Source of the DNA: Psychrobacter sp. 5A.1
GTDB taxonomy: Bacteria > Pseudomonadota > Gammaproteobacteria > Pseudomonadales > Moraxellaceae
Assembly: GCF_030407455.1 (NCBI RefSeq)
Contig: NZ_JASDDJ010000014.1
Span: 1-62,187 of the forward strand
Reading direction: 5' to 3'
Length of the DNA: 62,187 bases
Below, piece after piece: positions 9,121 through 18,117 of the stretch. Made by a program: the position numbers and the translations under genes. The notes under the pieces were generated by a model. The model saw only the letters and a list, made by a program, of their open reading frames with translations, had not been told where the DNA came from and searched no databases. Within the stretch, counting starts at the first letter, position 1, and every line of letters starts with the position of its first letter.

Positions 9121-10251
9121 CTAAACCGTTTTAGTTGTTAAAAAGCGAATAATTTGATCACACGCAGTACCGTCACCATAAGGGTTATACGCTTCTGTCA
9201 TTTTCTTATATAAATCTTTGTTTTCTATCAACTCAATAACTGAATTTTCAATCACAGTAGGATCAGTGCCTACCAATTTTACAGTACCTGCTGACACAGC
9301 CTCTGGTCGTTCAGTAGTATCACGCATTACCAATACAGGTTTACCTAAAGAAGGGGCTTCTTCTTGTATACCACCTGAATCTGTCAAAATCAGATAACTT
9401 TTATTCATAAGATATACAAATGGTAGATAGTCTTGGGGCTCAATCAATTTTATATTATCAATTCCAGTTAGCAATTCATTAACGGGCTGCTGCACATTAG
9501 GGTTTAAGTGCACAGGATAAACGATTTGCACTTCTGGATTTTTTTGCGCAATATTAGCCAGTGCTAGGCAAATATTCTCAAATCCTTGACCAAAGTTCTC
9601 TCGACGATGACCAGTGACCAAGATTAATTTTTTATTATCATCTAAAAAATCAAACTGCTGTTTAAACAGTGTTGTAATATTTTGATCTGTTTCAACTTTC
9701 TTCTTGACACTTAATAAAGCATCAATCACTGTATTGCCTGTAATGACAATATTAATAGGATCAATATTTTCTTTGATCAAATTATCATACGATGTTTGCG
9801 TCGGAGCAAAATGATAGGTCGTTAGCACGCTTGTCAACTTACGGTTAGCTTCCTCAGGCCATGGAGAGTATATATTACCTGTACGTAGCCCAGCTTCAAT
9901 GTGACCAATTTTAATTTTATGATAATATCCTGCTAATGAAGCAGCAAAAGTAGTCGCAGTATCACCATGCACCAATATAATATCAGGCGTCCAATCGTCA
10001 AAAACCTTATTCAGCCCTTGTAGTACACCAGAAGTAATATCGGCTAATGTTTGGCCTGGTTTCATTAAATTTAAGTCAAAGTCTGGCTCTAACTCAAATA
10101 GATTTAGAACTTGATCAAGCATTTCTCTATGCTGACCTGTCACACATACCTTTGTTTCAAAGTCTGCACTTGATTTTTTTAGCGATAGTGCCAAAGGCGC
10201 CATTTTAATAGCTTCAGGACGCGTACCAAATACTAAAAGTATTTTTTGCAT
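9121..10251 (-). CDS. wecB: UDP-N-acetylglucosamine 2-epimerase, non-hydrolysing
   Basis: A 376-residue enzyme of the GT-B-like epimerase fold that interconverts UDP-GlcNAc and UDP-ManNAc. It begins [17 protein letters not shown], followed by [20 protein letters not shown] and [10 protein letters not shown], all typical of WecB/MnaA. AAGGAG lies seven bases before the ATG. It precedes wecC in the same direction, consistent with stepwise synthesis of UDP-ManNAcA. Length is normal for the family. Confidence 0.93.
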   Translation of the reverse strand: MQKILLVFGTRPEAIKMAPLALSLKKSSADFETKVCVTGQHREMLDQVLNLFELEPDFDLNLMKPGQTLADITSGVLQGLNKVFDDWTPDIILVHGDTATTFAASLAGYYHKIKIGHIEAGLRTGNIYSPWPEEANRKLTSVLTTYHFAPTQTSYDNLIKENIDPINIVITGNTVIDALLSVKKKVETDQNITTLFKQQFDFLDDNKKLILVTGHRRENFGQGFENICLALANIAQKNPEVQIVYPVHLNPNVQQPVNELLTGIDNIKLIEPQDYLPFVYLMNKSYLILTDSGGIQEEAPSLGKPVLVMRDTTERPEAVSAGTVKLVGTDPTVIENSVIELIENKDLYKKMTEAYNPYGDGTACDQIIRFLTTKTV

Positions 10252-10260
10252 AGTAACTCC

Positions 10261-12249
10261 TTAGTTTGATTTATAACCCTCAACATAGACCTTGAACTGC
10301 TGCTTAAGCCATGTCACATCATGATCTTCAGCCTTGTCAACAAGCTGAGATAGCGTTTCTTCAATATCCATCAGTGGAAAACAATGCTCCATCGCTTGCA
10401 TGATGAGCGGATGAGACGTTTTCTGTACATTATCCTCACCGATGATTAGCTCTTCATATAGTTTCTCACCCGGTCTCAGACCCGTAAACACAATCTCTAT
10501 ATCGCCATTTGGATGATCGCCGTCTTTTGTCTCATAGCCACTCAAATGTATCATGCGCCGAGCCAAATCAACGATCTTCACTGGAGCGCCCATATCCAGA
10601 ACAAAGACCTCGCCACCCCTCGCCATCGCCCCTGCTTGAATCACCAAATTTGCCGCTTCTGGTATCGTCATAAAGTAGCGAGTGACATCTGGATGGGTCA
10701 CTGTGATAGGCTTACCCTGCTCTATCTGCTTGGTAAATAATGGCACAACCGAGCCTGATGAACCCAGCACATTACCGAATCGCACCATGCTGATACGTGT
10801 TTGACGGTCTGATGTTTGGCTAAGCTCTTGGCTTAAACCTTGACAGACCAGCTCCGCTAAGCGTTTGGATGCACCCATTACATTGGTCGGTCTGACTGCT
10901 TTGTCAGTAGAGATCAATACAAAAGTTTCGACGTTGGCCGCTATCGCTGCTCGAGCACAGTGATACGTGCCTTTGGTATTATTGATGACACCCTCAAACG
11001 GATTGTGCTCAACAATAGGCACATGCTTATAAGCGGCTGCATGATAGACTGTTTGAATACTATAGTCGTTGAGTACCCGTGTCAGATTGGCTTCATTGGT
11101 CACATTACCAATAACAGCAATCACCTCAATACCTGCATAGCATTCTTTGCTCGCAACTGTGGCGATTAGCTCTTGATGGATACTATATAGCGCATACTCT
11201 GATAGTTCGTACAATACTAGGCAGTGCGGCTGATTTTTGATGATCTGGCGACATAACTCGCTACCGATAGAGCCACCAGCACCAGTGACTAGCACACACT
11301 TACCTGTGATATTCTGTTGTAACAAATGCTGTTCAGGCTCGACCGTCTGTCTGTTTAGTACATCAAGGATATTCACCTGACGCATCGTGCTAACAGTCAC
11401 TTTTTCATCAGCAATCTCTTGTAAGCTTGGCAGTTGCTTAATCTTCACCGATACATCAGCCAATTTATCAATAATCTGCCGCCGATGAGTGAGACTAACA
11501 GATGGCAGGGCCAAAAACACCTGCGCCACTTTTAAGTGCTTGACCACTTCGAGCAATTCACTGGCATGGTATATTTTCTTACCCGCAAAATGAGCGCCGC
11601 TAAGCTGAGTATTATCATCAATAAAACCGACAATATGATACTTGTGAGAATAGTGTAGTGCCTCAAACAGCTCTTTACCTGCTGCCCCTGCACCATAAAT
11701 AATGATATTCTCGTATTGCCCATAGCGTTTACTACGACTGTGAGGCTTACCCTGCCAACGTGCCAGTAACTCTTTGATGGTTAAACGACTGTTCCATAAC
11801 CAAATAAACAATAAGAACAGATAAATAATCGGCGTTGAGCGCGGTATTGTCGGTAACCAGTCCAAAAAGATAATCAGCTGATAGGCTAAAATGAGTAACA
11901 CAAATAACTGCAACACCTGACGCATTACCGCATCAAAAAAGACTCGTGATACCCCTTTATAGAAGCCAATAGCAAATAAGCCAATGACAGGAATGATCGC
12001 GTAAAAGAACAGCGCCGCAGGACTGATATGATTGGCCATATAACCATATCGCAATGCCAATGCCAGATATAAACACAGCATTGACATTAGCAAGTCAGCA
12101 CTCATCAATATAATGCGCTTGACCATACGTGGCAGCGATAGTAACTGCTGCGCACGTCCATATAGCCAAGATTTTTTGGCCTTAGCTTGTTGATGTTGAT
12201 TGCTGTGTGAAGAACGATAGCTATCATTCTCGTTTGACTGTATCGACAT
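10261..12249 (-). CDS. Membrane-anchored NDP-sugar 4,6-dehydratase (WbpM/PglF/CapD family)
   Basis: The roughly 660-residue protein has an N-terminal membrane region (four hydrophobic segments between about residues 45 and 165), a CoA-binding-like domain (IIIYGAGAAGKEL), and a catalytic SDR domain starting near residue 320 with VTGAGGSIGSELC. The STDKAVRPTNVMGASK motif carries the Met-X3-Lys form typical of WbpM/PglF-type UDP-GlcNAc 4,6-dehydratases. It should form UDP-4-keto-6-deoxy-GlcNAc for a deoxy-amino sugar such as QuiNAc, FucNAc or bacillosamine. ATG 12249 is preferred; a TTG three codons upstream is also open. No dedicated partner enzyme (reductase or aminotransferase) is visible in the window, so the exact final sugar is unknown. 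Confidence 0.87.
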   Translation of the reverse strand: MSIQSNENDSYRSSHSNQHQQAKAKKSWLYGRAQQLLSLPRMVKRIILMSADLLMSMLCLYLALALRYGYMANHISPAALFFYAIIPVIGLFAIGFYKGVSRVFFDAVMRQVLQLFVLLILAYQLIIFLDWLPTIPRSTPIIYLFLLFIWLWNSRLTIKELLARWQGKPHSRSKRYGQYENIIIYGAGAAGKELFEALHYSHKYHIVGFIDDNTQLSGAHFAGKKIYHASELLEVVKHLKVAQVFLALPSVSLTHRRQIIDKLADVSVKIKQLPSLQEIADEKVTVSTMRQVNILDVLNRQTVEPEQHLLQQNITGKCVLVTGAGGSIGSELCRQIIKNQPHCLVLYELSEYALYSIHQELIATVASKECYAGIEVIAVIGNVTNEANLTRVLNDYSIQTVYHAAAYKHVPIVEHNPFEGVINNTKGTYHCARAAIAANVETFVLISTDKAVRPTNVMGASKRLAELVCQGLSQELSQTSDRQTRISMVRFGNVLGSSGSVVPLFTKQIEQGKPITVTHPDVTRYFMTIPEAANLVIQAGAMARGGEVFVLDMGAPVKIVDLARRMIHLSGYETKDGDHPNGDIEIVFTGLRPGEKLYEELIIGEDNVQKTSHPLIMQAMEHCFPLMDIEETLSQLVDKAEDHDVTWLKQQFKVYVEGYKSN

Positions 12250-12335
12250 AACTTTCAACTATTTAACTGTTACCGAAACCAAAGATAAAGCGTCTTTAAA
12301 TGCTTGCTTACTTCTTATTCATCATTGCCTATGGG

Positions 12336-14639
12336 TTACTGAGTATCGCCATAAGCATAACTATAATGATAACTGTACTTGTCCATCGGACCTTGTTGAA
12401 CATCGTTAAGAATAATACCGTCTACTTGTATATTGGCTTTATGCATCTGCTTGACCGCATAAACAACTTGGCCTTCTATCGATTTATCGTAGCGAGTAAC
12501 CATCAACACTTTATCTGCATTCTGCGCTAAGATGATGGCATCTGAGGCAGCGAGTATAGGTGGTGAATCAATAACGATATAATCGTAATGCGTTTTTAGG
12601 GCTGTCATCAACTGAGCGAACCTATCACTCATCAGTAGCGACACAGGATTATGAGGGTGTCGGCCACGTGGCATAAAGTCAATACCATCCATACCCGTCG
12701 AATGAATAAAGCTCTCGACATTTAACTCGCTAGAGGTGAGTGCTGGAGATGCGTCATCAGTTTTGGCCAAACGGCTGCTACCTTCAGTCAGATAATCAGC
12801 TAAGCCTTGGTCTTGACTCAAATTGAAGAGTTTATGCAGCTCGCCTAAGCGCATATCCGCATCTATAACCAATACCTTCTTATTTAACTGGGCAAAAACC
12901 TCTGATAAATTAGCACTAATAAATGATTTACCAACACCTGGACTCTCACCCGTGATTAAGATAACTCTCGCTTGCTGACCGACTTGGAGCTCATTACTAT
13001 CGTTCGTTTTTTCAAATGCCGTCAGCGTATTGGCTTGTTTTGGCATAGAGAACATCAGACTCGTTCTAAGGCTCTTTATCGCTTCATAGCTCAAGCTGTT
13101 ATGATCTAAGTGAGCCAATAAGCGTTTGCCAGCTTGCTTGTTCTTGCCAATTCTCGATAGTAAGGGAGAGCGCGGTATCGTGGCAACCACTGGTACGCCG
13201 GTTTTACCTTCTATACTTTCAGGGTCTTTGACCACATTTCTAAGTAGATTCTTTAACAGTACTAGCATCGTACCCAGCATACCGCCCAATAATAATGCCA
13301 AAACGATGATTTGTAGTTTTTTGGGTGCGATGGCTTTATAGGTATTAATTGGCAAATCGATAATACGTGCAAAACCGATTTGGCCAGCCTTGACTATTTT
13401 AAGCTGCTCATAATTTTTGAGTAGTGTGAGGTAAATCTCTCTATTGATCGCTGTGTCTTCTGACAATTTCAAAAACTCTCTTTGAATCTCAGGTAAGTCA
13501 GCGATCGTATTATCAATCTCTCGCTTTCGGCTGTTCAGCACTGTTAGCTGCTCATTGATTTGTACGACTAGCGGATGCTCATTAGTATAGTAAGTGGTCA
13601 GATCTGCTTTTTTGAGTTTCAGCTCATTGAGCTGCGTATCGATTTGCGAATTTTCAGTCAACAGCAGCTCTGCTTCTTTGGCCACATCGATAGTGCCATA
13701 CTTTTTACGAAACTCGTTAAAAATCGACTCAGAGTTCTCTAGCTTATCTTTTAGCGCTGGTATCTGAGTTTGCATAAACGTGAGCGTTCTGGTGGTCTCT
13801 TCTGAGCCACGCGATTGGTTCTGATCGATATAAGAGAGAACGATTTGGTTGAGTACGCTAGTGACTTGTTCCTGACTGCTGCCCGTCATAGACAGCTTAA
13901 TAATGCCCGTCTGCTTGCCTTGTTCAACGACTGACAGCGCGCTATTGACATCATCTATGGTTGCTTTTAATGATTGCTTAGTGATAGTGATCGGATAGTT
14001 CTCGCTCGGTAGCTCATTCACCGTGATATATACCTGACCATCAGTACCACGGAACTTATGCGCCTGACCAATTTGACCCTCAAAGTCATCAAAGCCATCT
14101 GTTAGTACAAAGCCTGTCTTGGTTTTGGTCAAAGTAAACGTACGGTTCAGATAAGCACGTGAGACTTCAAATTGACTGACTTGTACACGTCCTTCCTCAC
14201 TTTTTAAGGACACCCCTTTTGGAGTATTCATTTGAGTATCGATGTGATTGGCTTTTATTCTGTCGATCGCATCAATATTGGGATTGCCCAACTCAATGCG
14301 CAAATGCAGTAGCTTGACAACTGGCTCCAAGATCATCCGCGATCTGATGAGTTCAGCTTCTGTCTGCGCTTTGCTCACCTCAGAACCAACCAAATCCGAG
14401 ATACTCTCACCCAATGCGGCAATACCTTGACTGTTTTCTTCGATTTGTATCATCGCGTCTGACTTAAAGGTAGGATTGACATATCGGCTATACAAAATAC
14501 CAATGATTAACCCTAGCAATGCAAAGAACACCACGACCTTCCAGCCACGTAACAGCACCCAAAGCAGTGCCATTAGGTCGATTTCATCATCGTCTTTTTC
14601 AATAGTCTTTTTGGAAGTGTTTTGTGAATCTATAGTCAT
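12336..14639 (-). CDS. wzc: Capsule co-polymerase and autophosphorylating tyrosine kinase
   Basis: This 767-residue inner-membrane protein has a Wzz domain with flanking membrane segments (about 30-52 and 440-460), a long periplasmic coiled region, and a C-terminal BY-kinase domain. Walker A is GESPGVGKS (about 564-572), Walker A' is VLVIDADMR, and Walker B is YIVIDSPP. The last residues form a tyrosine cluster (YSYHYSYAY), the autophosphorylation tail. It controls polymer length and works with Wza across the envelope; Wzb, encoded just upstream, dephosphorylates it. All expected motifs are intact. Confidence 0.95.
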   Translation of the reverse strand: MTIDSQNTSKKTIEKDDDEIDLMALLWVLLRGWKVVVFFALLGLIIGILYSRYVNPTFKSDAMIQIEENSQGIAALGESISDLVGSEVSKAQTEAELIRSRMILEPVVKLLHLRIELGNPNIDAIDRIKANHIDTQMNTPKGVSLKSEEGRVQVSQFEVSRAYLNRTFTLTKTKTGFVLTDGFDDFEGQIGQAHKFRGTDGQVYITVNELPSENYPITITKQSLKATIDDVNSALSVVEQGKQTGIIKLSMTGSSQEQVTSVLNQIVLSYIDQNQSRGSEETTRTLTFMQTQIPALKDKLENSESIFNEFRKKYGTIDVAKEAELLLTENSQIDTQLNELKLKKADLTTYYTNEHPLVVQINEQLTVLNSRKREIDNTIADLPEIQREFLKLSEDTAINREIYLTLLKNYEQLKIVKAGQIGFARIIDLPINTYKAIAPKKLQIIVLALLLGGMLGTMLVLLKNLLRNVVKDPESIEGKTGVPVVATIPRSPLLSRIGKNKQAGKRLLAHLDHNSLSYEAIKSLRTSLMFSMPKQANTLTAFEKTNDSNELQVGQQARVILITGESPGVGKSFISANLSEVFAQLNKKVLVIDADMRLGELHKLFNLSQDQGLADYLTEGSSRLAKTDDASPALTSSELNVESFIHSTGMDGIDFMPRGRHPHNPVSLLMSDRFAQLMTALKTHYDYIVIDSPPILAASDAIILAQNADKVLMVTRYDKSIEGQVVYAVKQMHKANIQVDGIILNDVQQGPMDKYSYHYSYAYGDTQ

Positions 14640-14713
14640 AACGGTTTATTCATTATATTAAGGTAATGGCTCACTATTTAGCAGCTCGATACCGAGCTCT
14701 CAATAACAAACGC

Positions 14714-15145
14714 TTAGCTAATTTTATCAGTCCATTGCTCAAGGCTAGAAACAATGTCTTGCCGCGCGGTCTCAAATGCTGATTTTTCATGCTTGTAAGG
14801 ATCGGCAATATCTTTATCGATCCAGTGACCAATCCGAAATGTCTTACCACGACAATGTGGCCAACGCTCTTCTATCCATTTACTCTGATTGGCCGACATC
14901 GTCAATATGATGTCTGCACTCGCTGTTAATTCTTCAGTAATTTGCTTCGCAATATGATCCGACATGCTTATATCATATGGATCCATGATTTCTTGCGAAT
15001 TGGGATCGACTGGATTACCAACAACAGCTGAAAGTCCAGCAGAGTCAATGTGTTTTTGCGGATATTGCTGCTTTAATAGCGCGGCAGCGATAGGACTACG
15101 ACAAATATTGCCTACGCAGACCACCAAAATATTATCAAAAGCCAT
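14714..15145 (-). CDS. wzb: Low-molecular-weight protein tyrosine phosphatase of capsule export
   Basis: A 143-residue phosphatase with the CX5R P-loop CVGNICRS (Cys10, Arg16) and the general-acid Asp114 in DIADPY. Wzb enzymes remove phosphate from the tyrosine tail of Wzc and so cycle polymerisation. Its position between wza and wzc is the standard arrangement. All catalytic residues are present and the length is typical. Confidence 0.95.
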   Translation of the reverse strand: MAFDNILVVCVGNICRSPIAAALLKQQYPQKHIDSAGLSAVVGNPVDPNSQEIMDPYDISMSDHIAKQITEELTASADIILTMSANQSKWIEERWPHCRGKTFRIGHWIDKDIADPYKHEKSAFETARQDIVSSLEQWTDKIS

Positions 15146-15169
15146 AATGCTAAATACCTGTATTTATCG

Positions 15170-16276
15170 CTATAACGTTGCGATAGATCTGATGGCAGAA
15201 GTTGACGGTAATATCGAGCTGATAACACGATTCCAGCGCGTTAACCCTGTTGGATCGACATAAAGAATGTCATTGGGTTGCATCTCAAAACGGTTAGCGA
15301 GTGCTAAATTGGTAATAGTTTGCATATCGACATAATAAATATTGGTATGCTGATAACTTGGGTTGTCACGCACGACATATACTTTCGCTGCATTAGCAGT
15401 GGCCGAATTCAAACCTTTAGAACTGCCCAGTACTTGTGCTAGGCTCAGACCTTGCTCTAAGATAGGCACAGGTTCGATTTGTCCAAACTCGCCTAACACA
15501 TAGACCGTATTGCGGCTTTGGCTATTGACATGAATGGAGTCGCCATCTTGGATATAGAGCTGGTTTCCCGATGAGCCTATCTGACGTAGCATTTGTAAGC
15601 CAATATTATAATTACGACCATTACGATTCAAAACGATACTATTTGAGTCACCAGTTTCTGTAGCGCCGCCAGCTCTTGAAATGGCGCTATATAGCGATAC
15701 TGGCGCATCATCAATCGCGAACTCACCCGGTTGTTTAACGTCACCGTCAATAAAAAACTTATTACCACGATAATTAATAATTTTGACTTGTGGATCTGAG
15801 TATTTCAGATAGCGTTGTAGTTTGCTCTGTAGGGATGCTGTAAATTGAGGCACACTCAAACCCGATGCCTTCACTCTGCCTACTAGAGGAAACTGTACAA
15901 AGCCTTGCTGATCTACTGGATAGCCTGACGCATAAGGGTTACTACTATTTGAGGCAGTAGTAGGTGTCATATCAGGATAGCCAACTAAATTGATACTAAG
16001 GATATCGCCTTGAGAAATTCGATATTCCGTCTTTTTTGAGCTGGCAATGAGCTGATAAATATCTTTATTAGGACGAGTCACCTGAGGTACTGGTAAGGTG
16101 GCTAAACTGAGCGGCTGAATATTAAACTGCAGCCCGTTTGCTGCCGTAAAATCCCCGACTGGAGGCAAATCTCCAGCCTGTAGACCAGAGTTAATGGTCG
16201 TCGTGGCACACCCAGTAGACCACAACATCATAAGTAGTAAACTTGATGCACTCAACAATTTAAAAGACTGTCGCAT
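15170..16276 (-). CDS. wza: Outer-membrane polysaccharide export lipoprotein
   Basis: This 368-residue lipoprotein should form the octameric outer-membrane export channel. The signal peptide ends in a lipobox-like STGC with Cys23. A polysaccharide export (PES) domain begins near YRISQGDILSINLVGYPDM, and two SLBB-like segments follow (FFIDGDVKQPG and VYVLGEFGQ). AAAGG lies eight bases before the ATG. It is the first gene of the minus-strand capsule operon, and a long non-coding stretch lies upstream, where the operon promoter should be. Confidence 0.94.
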   Translation of the reverse strand: MRQSFKLLSASSLLLMMLWSTGCATTTINSGLQAGDLPPVGDFTAANGLQFNIQPLSLATLPVPQVTRPNKDIYQLIASSKKTEYRISQGDILSINLVGYPDMTPTTASNSSNPYASGYPVDQQGFVQFPLVGRVKASGLSVPQFTASLQSKLQRYLKYSDPQVKIINYRGNKFFIDGDVKQPGEFAIDDAPVSLYSAISRAGGATETGDSNSIVLNRNGRNYNIGLQMLRQIGSSGNQLYIQDGDSIHVNSQSRNTVYVLGEFGQIEPVPILEQGLSLAQVLGSSKGLNSATANAAKVYVVRDNPSYQHTNIYYVDMQTITNLALANRFEMQPNDILYVDPTGLTRWNRVISSILPSTSAIRSIATL

Positions 16277-16286
16277 AATATAAACC

Positions 16287-16320
16287 TTTCAAATCATAAC
16301 AACATATCGCGATAAACAGT
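16287..16320 (-). promoter_or_regulatory. Possible sigma70 promoter of the capsule operon
   Basis: Reading the minus strand upstream of wza, TTGATA is followed after 17 bases by TATGTT, ending about 15-20 bases before the AAAGG ribosome site. The -35 match is good and the -10 match is fair. No ops/JUMPstart GGCGGTAG element was found. This is a motif match only. Confidence 0.3.
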
Positions 16321-16361
16321 CGCTATCAAAAAATAATCGTTATACAAAAAAAACGACTCCA

Positions 16362-16398
16362 TTTTGCATAAAGCTTTATACAAAAGTTTTATGCAAAA
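16362..16398. promoter_or_regulatory. Inverted repeat upstream of wza
   Basis: Two perfect 11-base arms, TTTTGCATAAA and TTTATGCAAAA, are separated by 15 bases that contain a further partial copy (CTTTATAC). The structure lies about 90 bases upstream of the wza start. It could be an operator for a capsule regulator or part of a transcript hairpin; it has no downstream T-run that would make it an obvious terminator for either strand. Confidence 0.4.
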
Positions 16399-16895
16399 AG
16401 AAGCGCATGTATCGAAAAAAAACCTATTCTAGCACAATTATACGTATCCTATACTCTATTTACAATTAGAGTTATGGTTTTAACACTTTAATCAAGCCCT
16501 TATAATATCTTTTATTATTGCCTGTTTAATTGCGCTTGGCTGGGGAATAAAATAATCGATTTCTTAGACAGACGACTCGATATTATTGCTATTACAGTAG
16601 GTCGTATTTGGCTTAATTGAGGACACGCTCTAGCAACGATAATATCGACACCCAGCCTACGTGCTGAATAGAATAGATGCACCACGCTATGGCTGCGTGA
16701 CTGGTATAGACTGTTCTTGCTGTACCTGTACCGACAGCATCTACCAAGAATTGATATCGTCGGTTCAATATAATTTGGATATAAGAAATCCGCGTGAAAG
16801 TACGACAAATAGTAGGCTAAGCGAGACTGACGCCGTACCCAATTTATAGAGAATCGCCTATACCAATAGAACATTATTGCCCCTATCTACTATTT
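16399..16895. other. Non-coding stretch with decayed transposon end
   Basis: About 500 bases without a convincing gene. A 119-codon minus-strand frame exists here but its composition (rich in Arg, Tyr, Ser and Ile, with no domain signature) and lack of a ribosome site argue against it. At 16615-16632 the sequence AATTGAGGACACGCTCTA matches the right end of the 170-base MITE family found elsewhere in the window, apparently a remnant of a transposable element whose body has decayed or been deleted. Confidence 0.45.
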
Positions 16896-17045
16896 TTATT
16901 TTGGCTTAACGATGGCTATATTTTCCATATCATCAACGTCTTTGGCATAAAAAGCAACGGCTTCTTTACCTTTCTCTGATTGCCCTTCACTGTGTTCACT
17001 AGTCTCTGTTCCCACGCCAAATATGTTAAAAGCCTCACTACTCAT
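16896..17045 (-). CDS. Small 49-residue ORF starting inside a hairpin, unknown
   Basis: An ATG located at the loop of the strong hairpin at 17019-17075 opens a 49-codon frame that begins MSSEAFNIFGVGTETSEH and ends in VKPK. The composition is hydrophilic and protein-like rather than random. No good ribosome site precedes the ATG, and the 5' part would be buried in the stem. It may be the last piece of a larger gene cut by rearrangement, or a chance frame. I do not recognise the sequence. Confidence 0.25.
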   Translation of the reverse strand: MSSEAFNIFGVGTETSEHSEGQSEKGKEAVAFYAKDVDDMENIAIVKPK

Positions 17046-17077
17046 AATAAGAGTAGTGAGGCTTTTAACATATTTTT
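17019..17077. terminator. Very strong bidirectional hairpin
   Basis: Arms of 25 bases (17019-17043 and 17051-17075) pair perfectly around a 7-base loop, followed on the plus strand by a T-run. The arms also begin with A-runs, so the structure would act on the minus strand too. It lies downstream of the minus-strand gene ending at 17208. Such long perfect arms exceed what is needed for termination. Confidence 0.7.
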
Positions 17078-17157
17078 AAGACAGATAAAGGTTTTTTCGA
17101 GTCGATTCTTTTAGTGATTGCTCACTCTGCTAAGCCATGCCATCCATTCAATCAATC

Positions 17158-17193
17158 GTCATTTAAATGGTGATCAAACAATGACATGCCCTA
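17158..17193. repeat. Possible collapsed MITE remnant
   Basis: CATTTAAATGGTGAT followed closely by GACATGCCCTA resembles the two ends of the 170-base MITE (left part CATTTTAAAAATGGTGAT, right end GAGGACATGCCCTA) with the middle missing. It ends 15 bases before the stop codon of the gene at 17208. The similarity is short, so this is tentative. Confidence 0.3.
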
Positions 17194-17207
17194 GCTTATC
17201 TTACAGG

Positions 17208-17912
17208 CTATTCAGCATCATCCAATAACTGATTCAGCTCGTCCACCATTGCATCATCTATGATGCTGCCTTCTACATAGCTGACTATCTCATCTATGGT
17301 CGTCAGATCCATTGCGTGAATACCTACGCCATCTAGCTGCTCATTGATGGAATCTAAACTGTCATTATCTTCAGAGGCATCTAACAAATCTTCTTCGAAT
17401 CTTCCCCTAACGAACCAATACATTTTTTCTAAAATAGTTTCTTTTTTGGTTAAAGTAGAATAACCATCGCCATAAATAAATAAATTAAAATGATAAATCA
17501 TTTCGACGTCATTAATAAAAAAAGTACGCTGACATTCTAATGTATAGGCTTGCATTTCTTTATCTTCAATGCCGGCATCGTCTTTATTATCTTCATCGTA
17601 TTCAATCGCTTCTTCGATCAATTCACCTAGTATTTGATAGTCACCGACTTTGACTTTGTGATTGTAAATAATACAAGAATCAGCAATGGCATCATAAATA
17701 ATGGCACTGATGTCTAAGGTATTATTATCAATGTCATAGAATGCTTTTAGCGCTGGCAAAAACTCGGTCAGCTTTTCTTCAGGCACAGGAATGAGGAACT
17801 GCTGCTCGTATATTTTAATCATGTCTTCAGGAGCATAGGTATTAGCAGTATCAGTCTCGTTTCTACCGGTAGACTGCAAAGGTAAAAAATTATACGGGTT
17901 ATGTTGGGTCAT
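17208..17912 (-). CDS. Acidic orphan protein, function unknown
   Basis: A 234-residue protein with no motif I recognise. It is strongly acidic, especially at 115-125 (DEDNKDDAG-like) and in the last 60 residues, with no signal peptide or membrane segment, so it is probably cytoplasmic. A central segment (LECQRTFFINDVEMIYHFNLFIYGDGYSTL) looks like beta strands. The ATG is preceded by AAAGG. It sits alone between the strong hairpin and an orphan HTH-like gene on the same strand, within a stretch of uncommon genes. High acidity is compatible with a DNA-mimic or anti-restriction role, but nothing specific supports that. Confidence 0.6.
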   Translation of the reverse strand: MTQHNPYNFLPLQSTGRNETDTANTYAPEDMIKIYEQQFLIPVPEEKLTEFLPALKAFYDIDNNTLDISAIIYDAIADSCIIYNHKVKVGDYQILGELIEEAIEYDEDNKDDAGIEDKEMQAYTLECQRTFFINDVEMIYHFNLFIYGDGYSTLTKKETILEKMYWFVRGRFEEDLLDASEDNDSLDSINEQLDGVGIHAMDLTTIDEIVSYVEGSIIDDAMVDELNQLLDDAE

Positions 17913-18117
17913 TCGGCACTGCCTTTTTACTTGAGTTAAATTTGTTAAATATCTATGATTTCCAATCGCTAAGAATCCCTAAGCACACTGCTGTTTTTCG
18001 ATGTCATAGTGCCTCAGAGTCTATGAGCGTATTGTCTCTTATTCAGACAATTTTAGATATACGGTTATAGAGCCAGACACGATTCACTTGTCACCCTGCT
18101 CAGACAGTCACAGTCTC

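Noticed and set aside
16277..16500. ops/JUMPstart element for RfaH at the capsule promoter
   Set aside because: GGCGGTAG and near matches were not found in the leader.
16515..16874. 119-codon minus-strand ORF upstream of wza
   Set aside because: No ribosome site, no domain signature, unusual composition, and it overlaps a decayed transposon end; most likely a chance frame.
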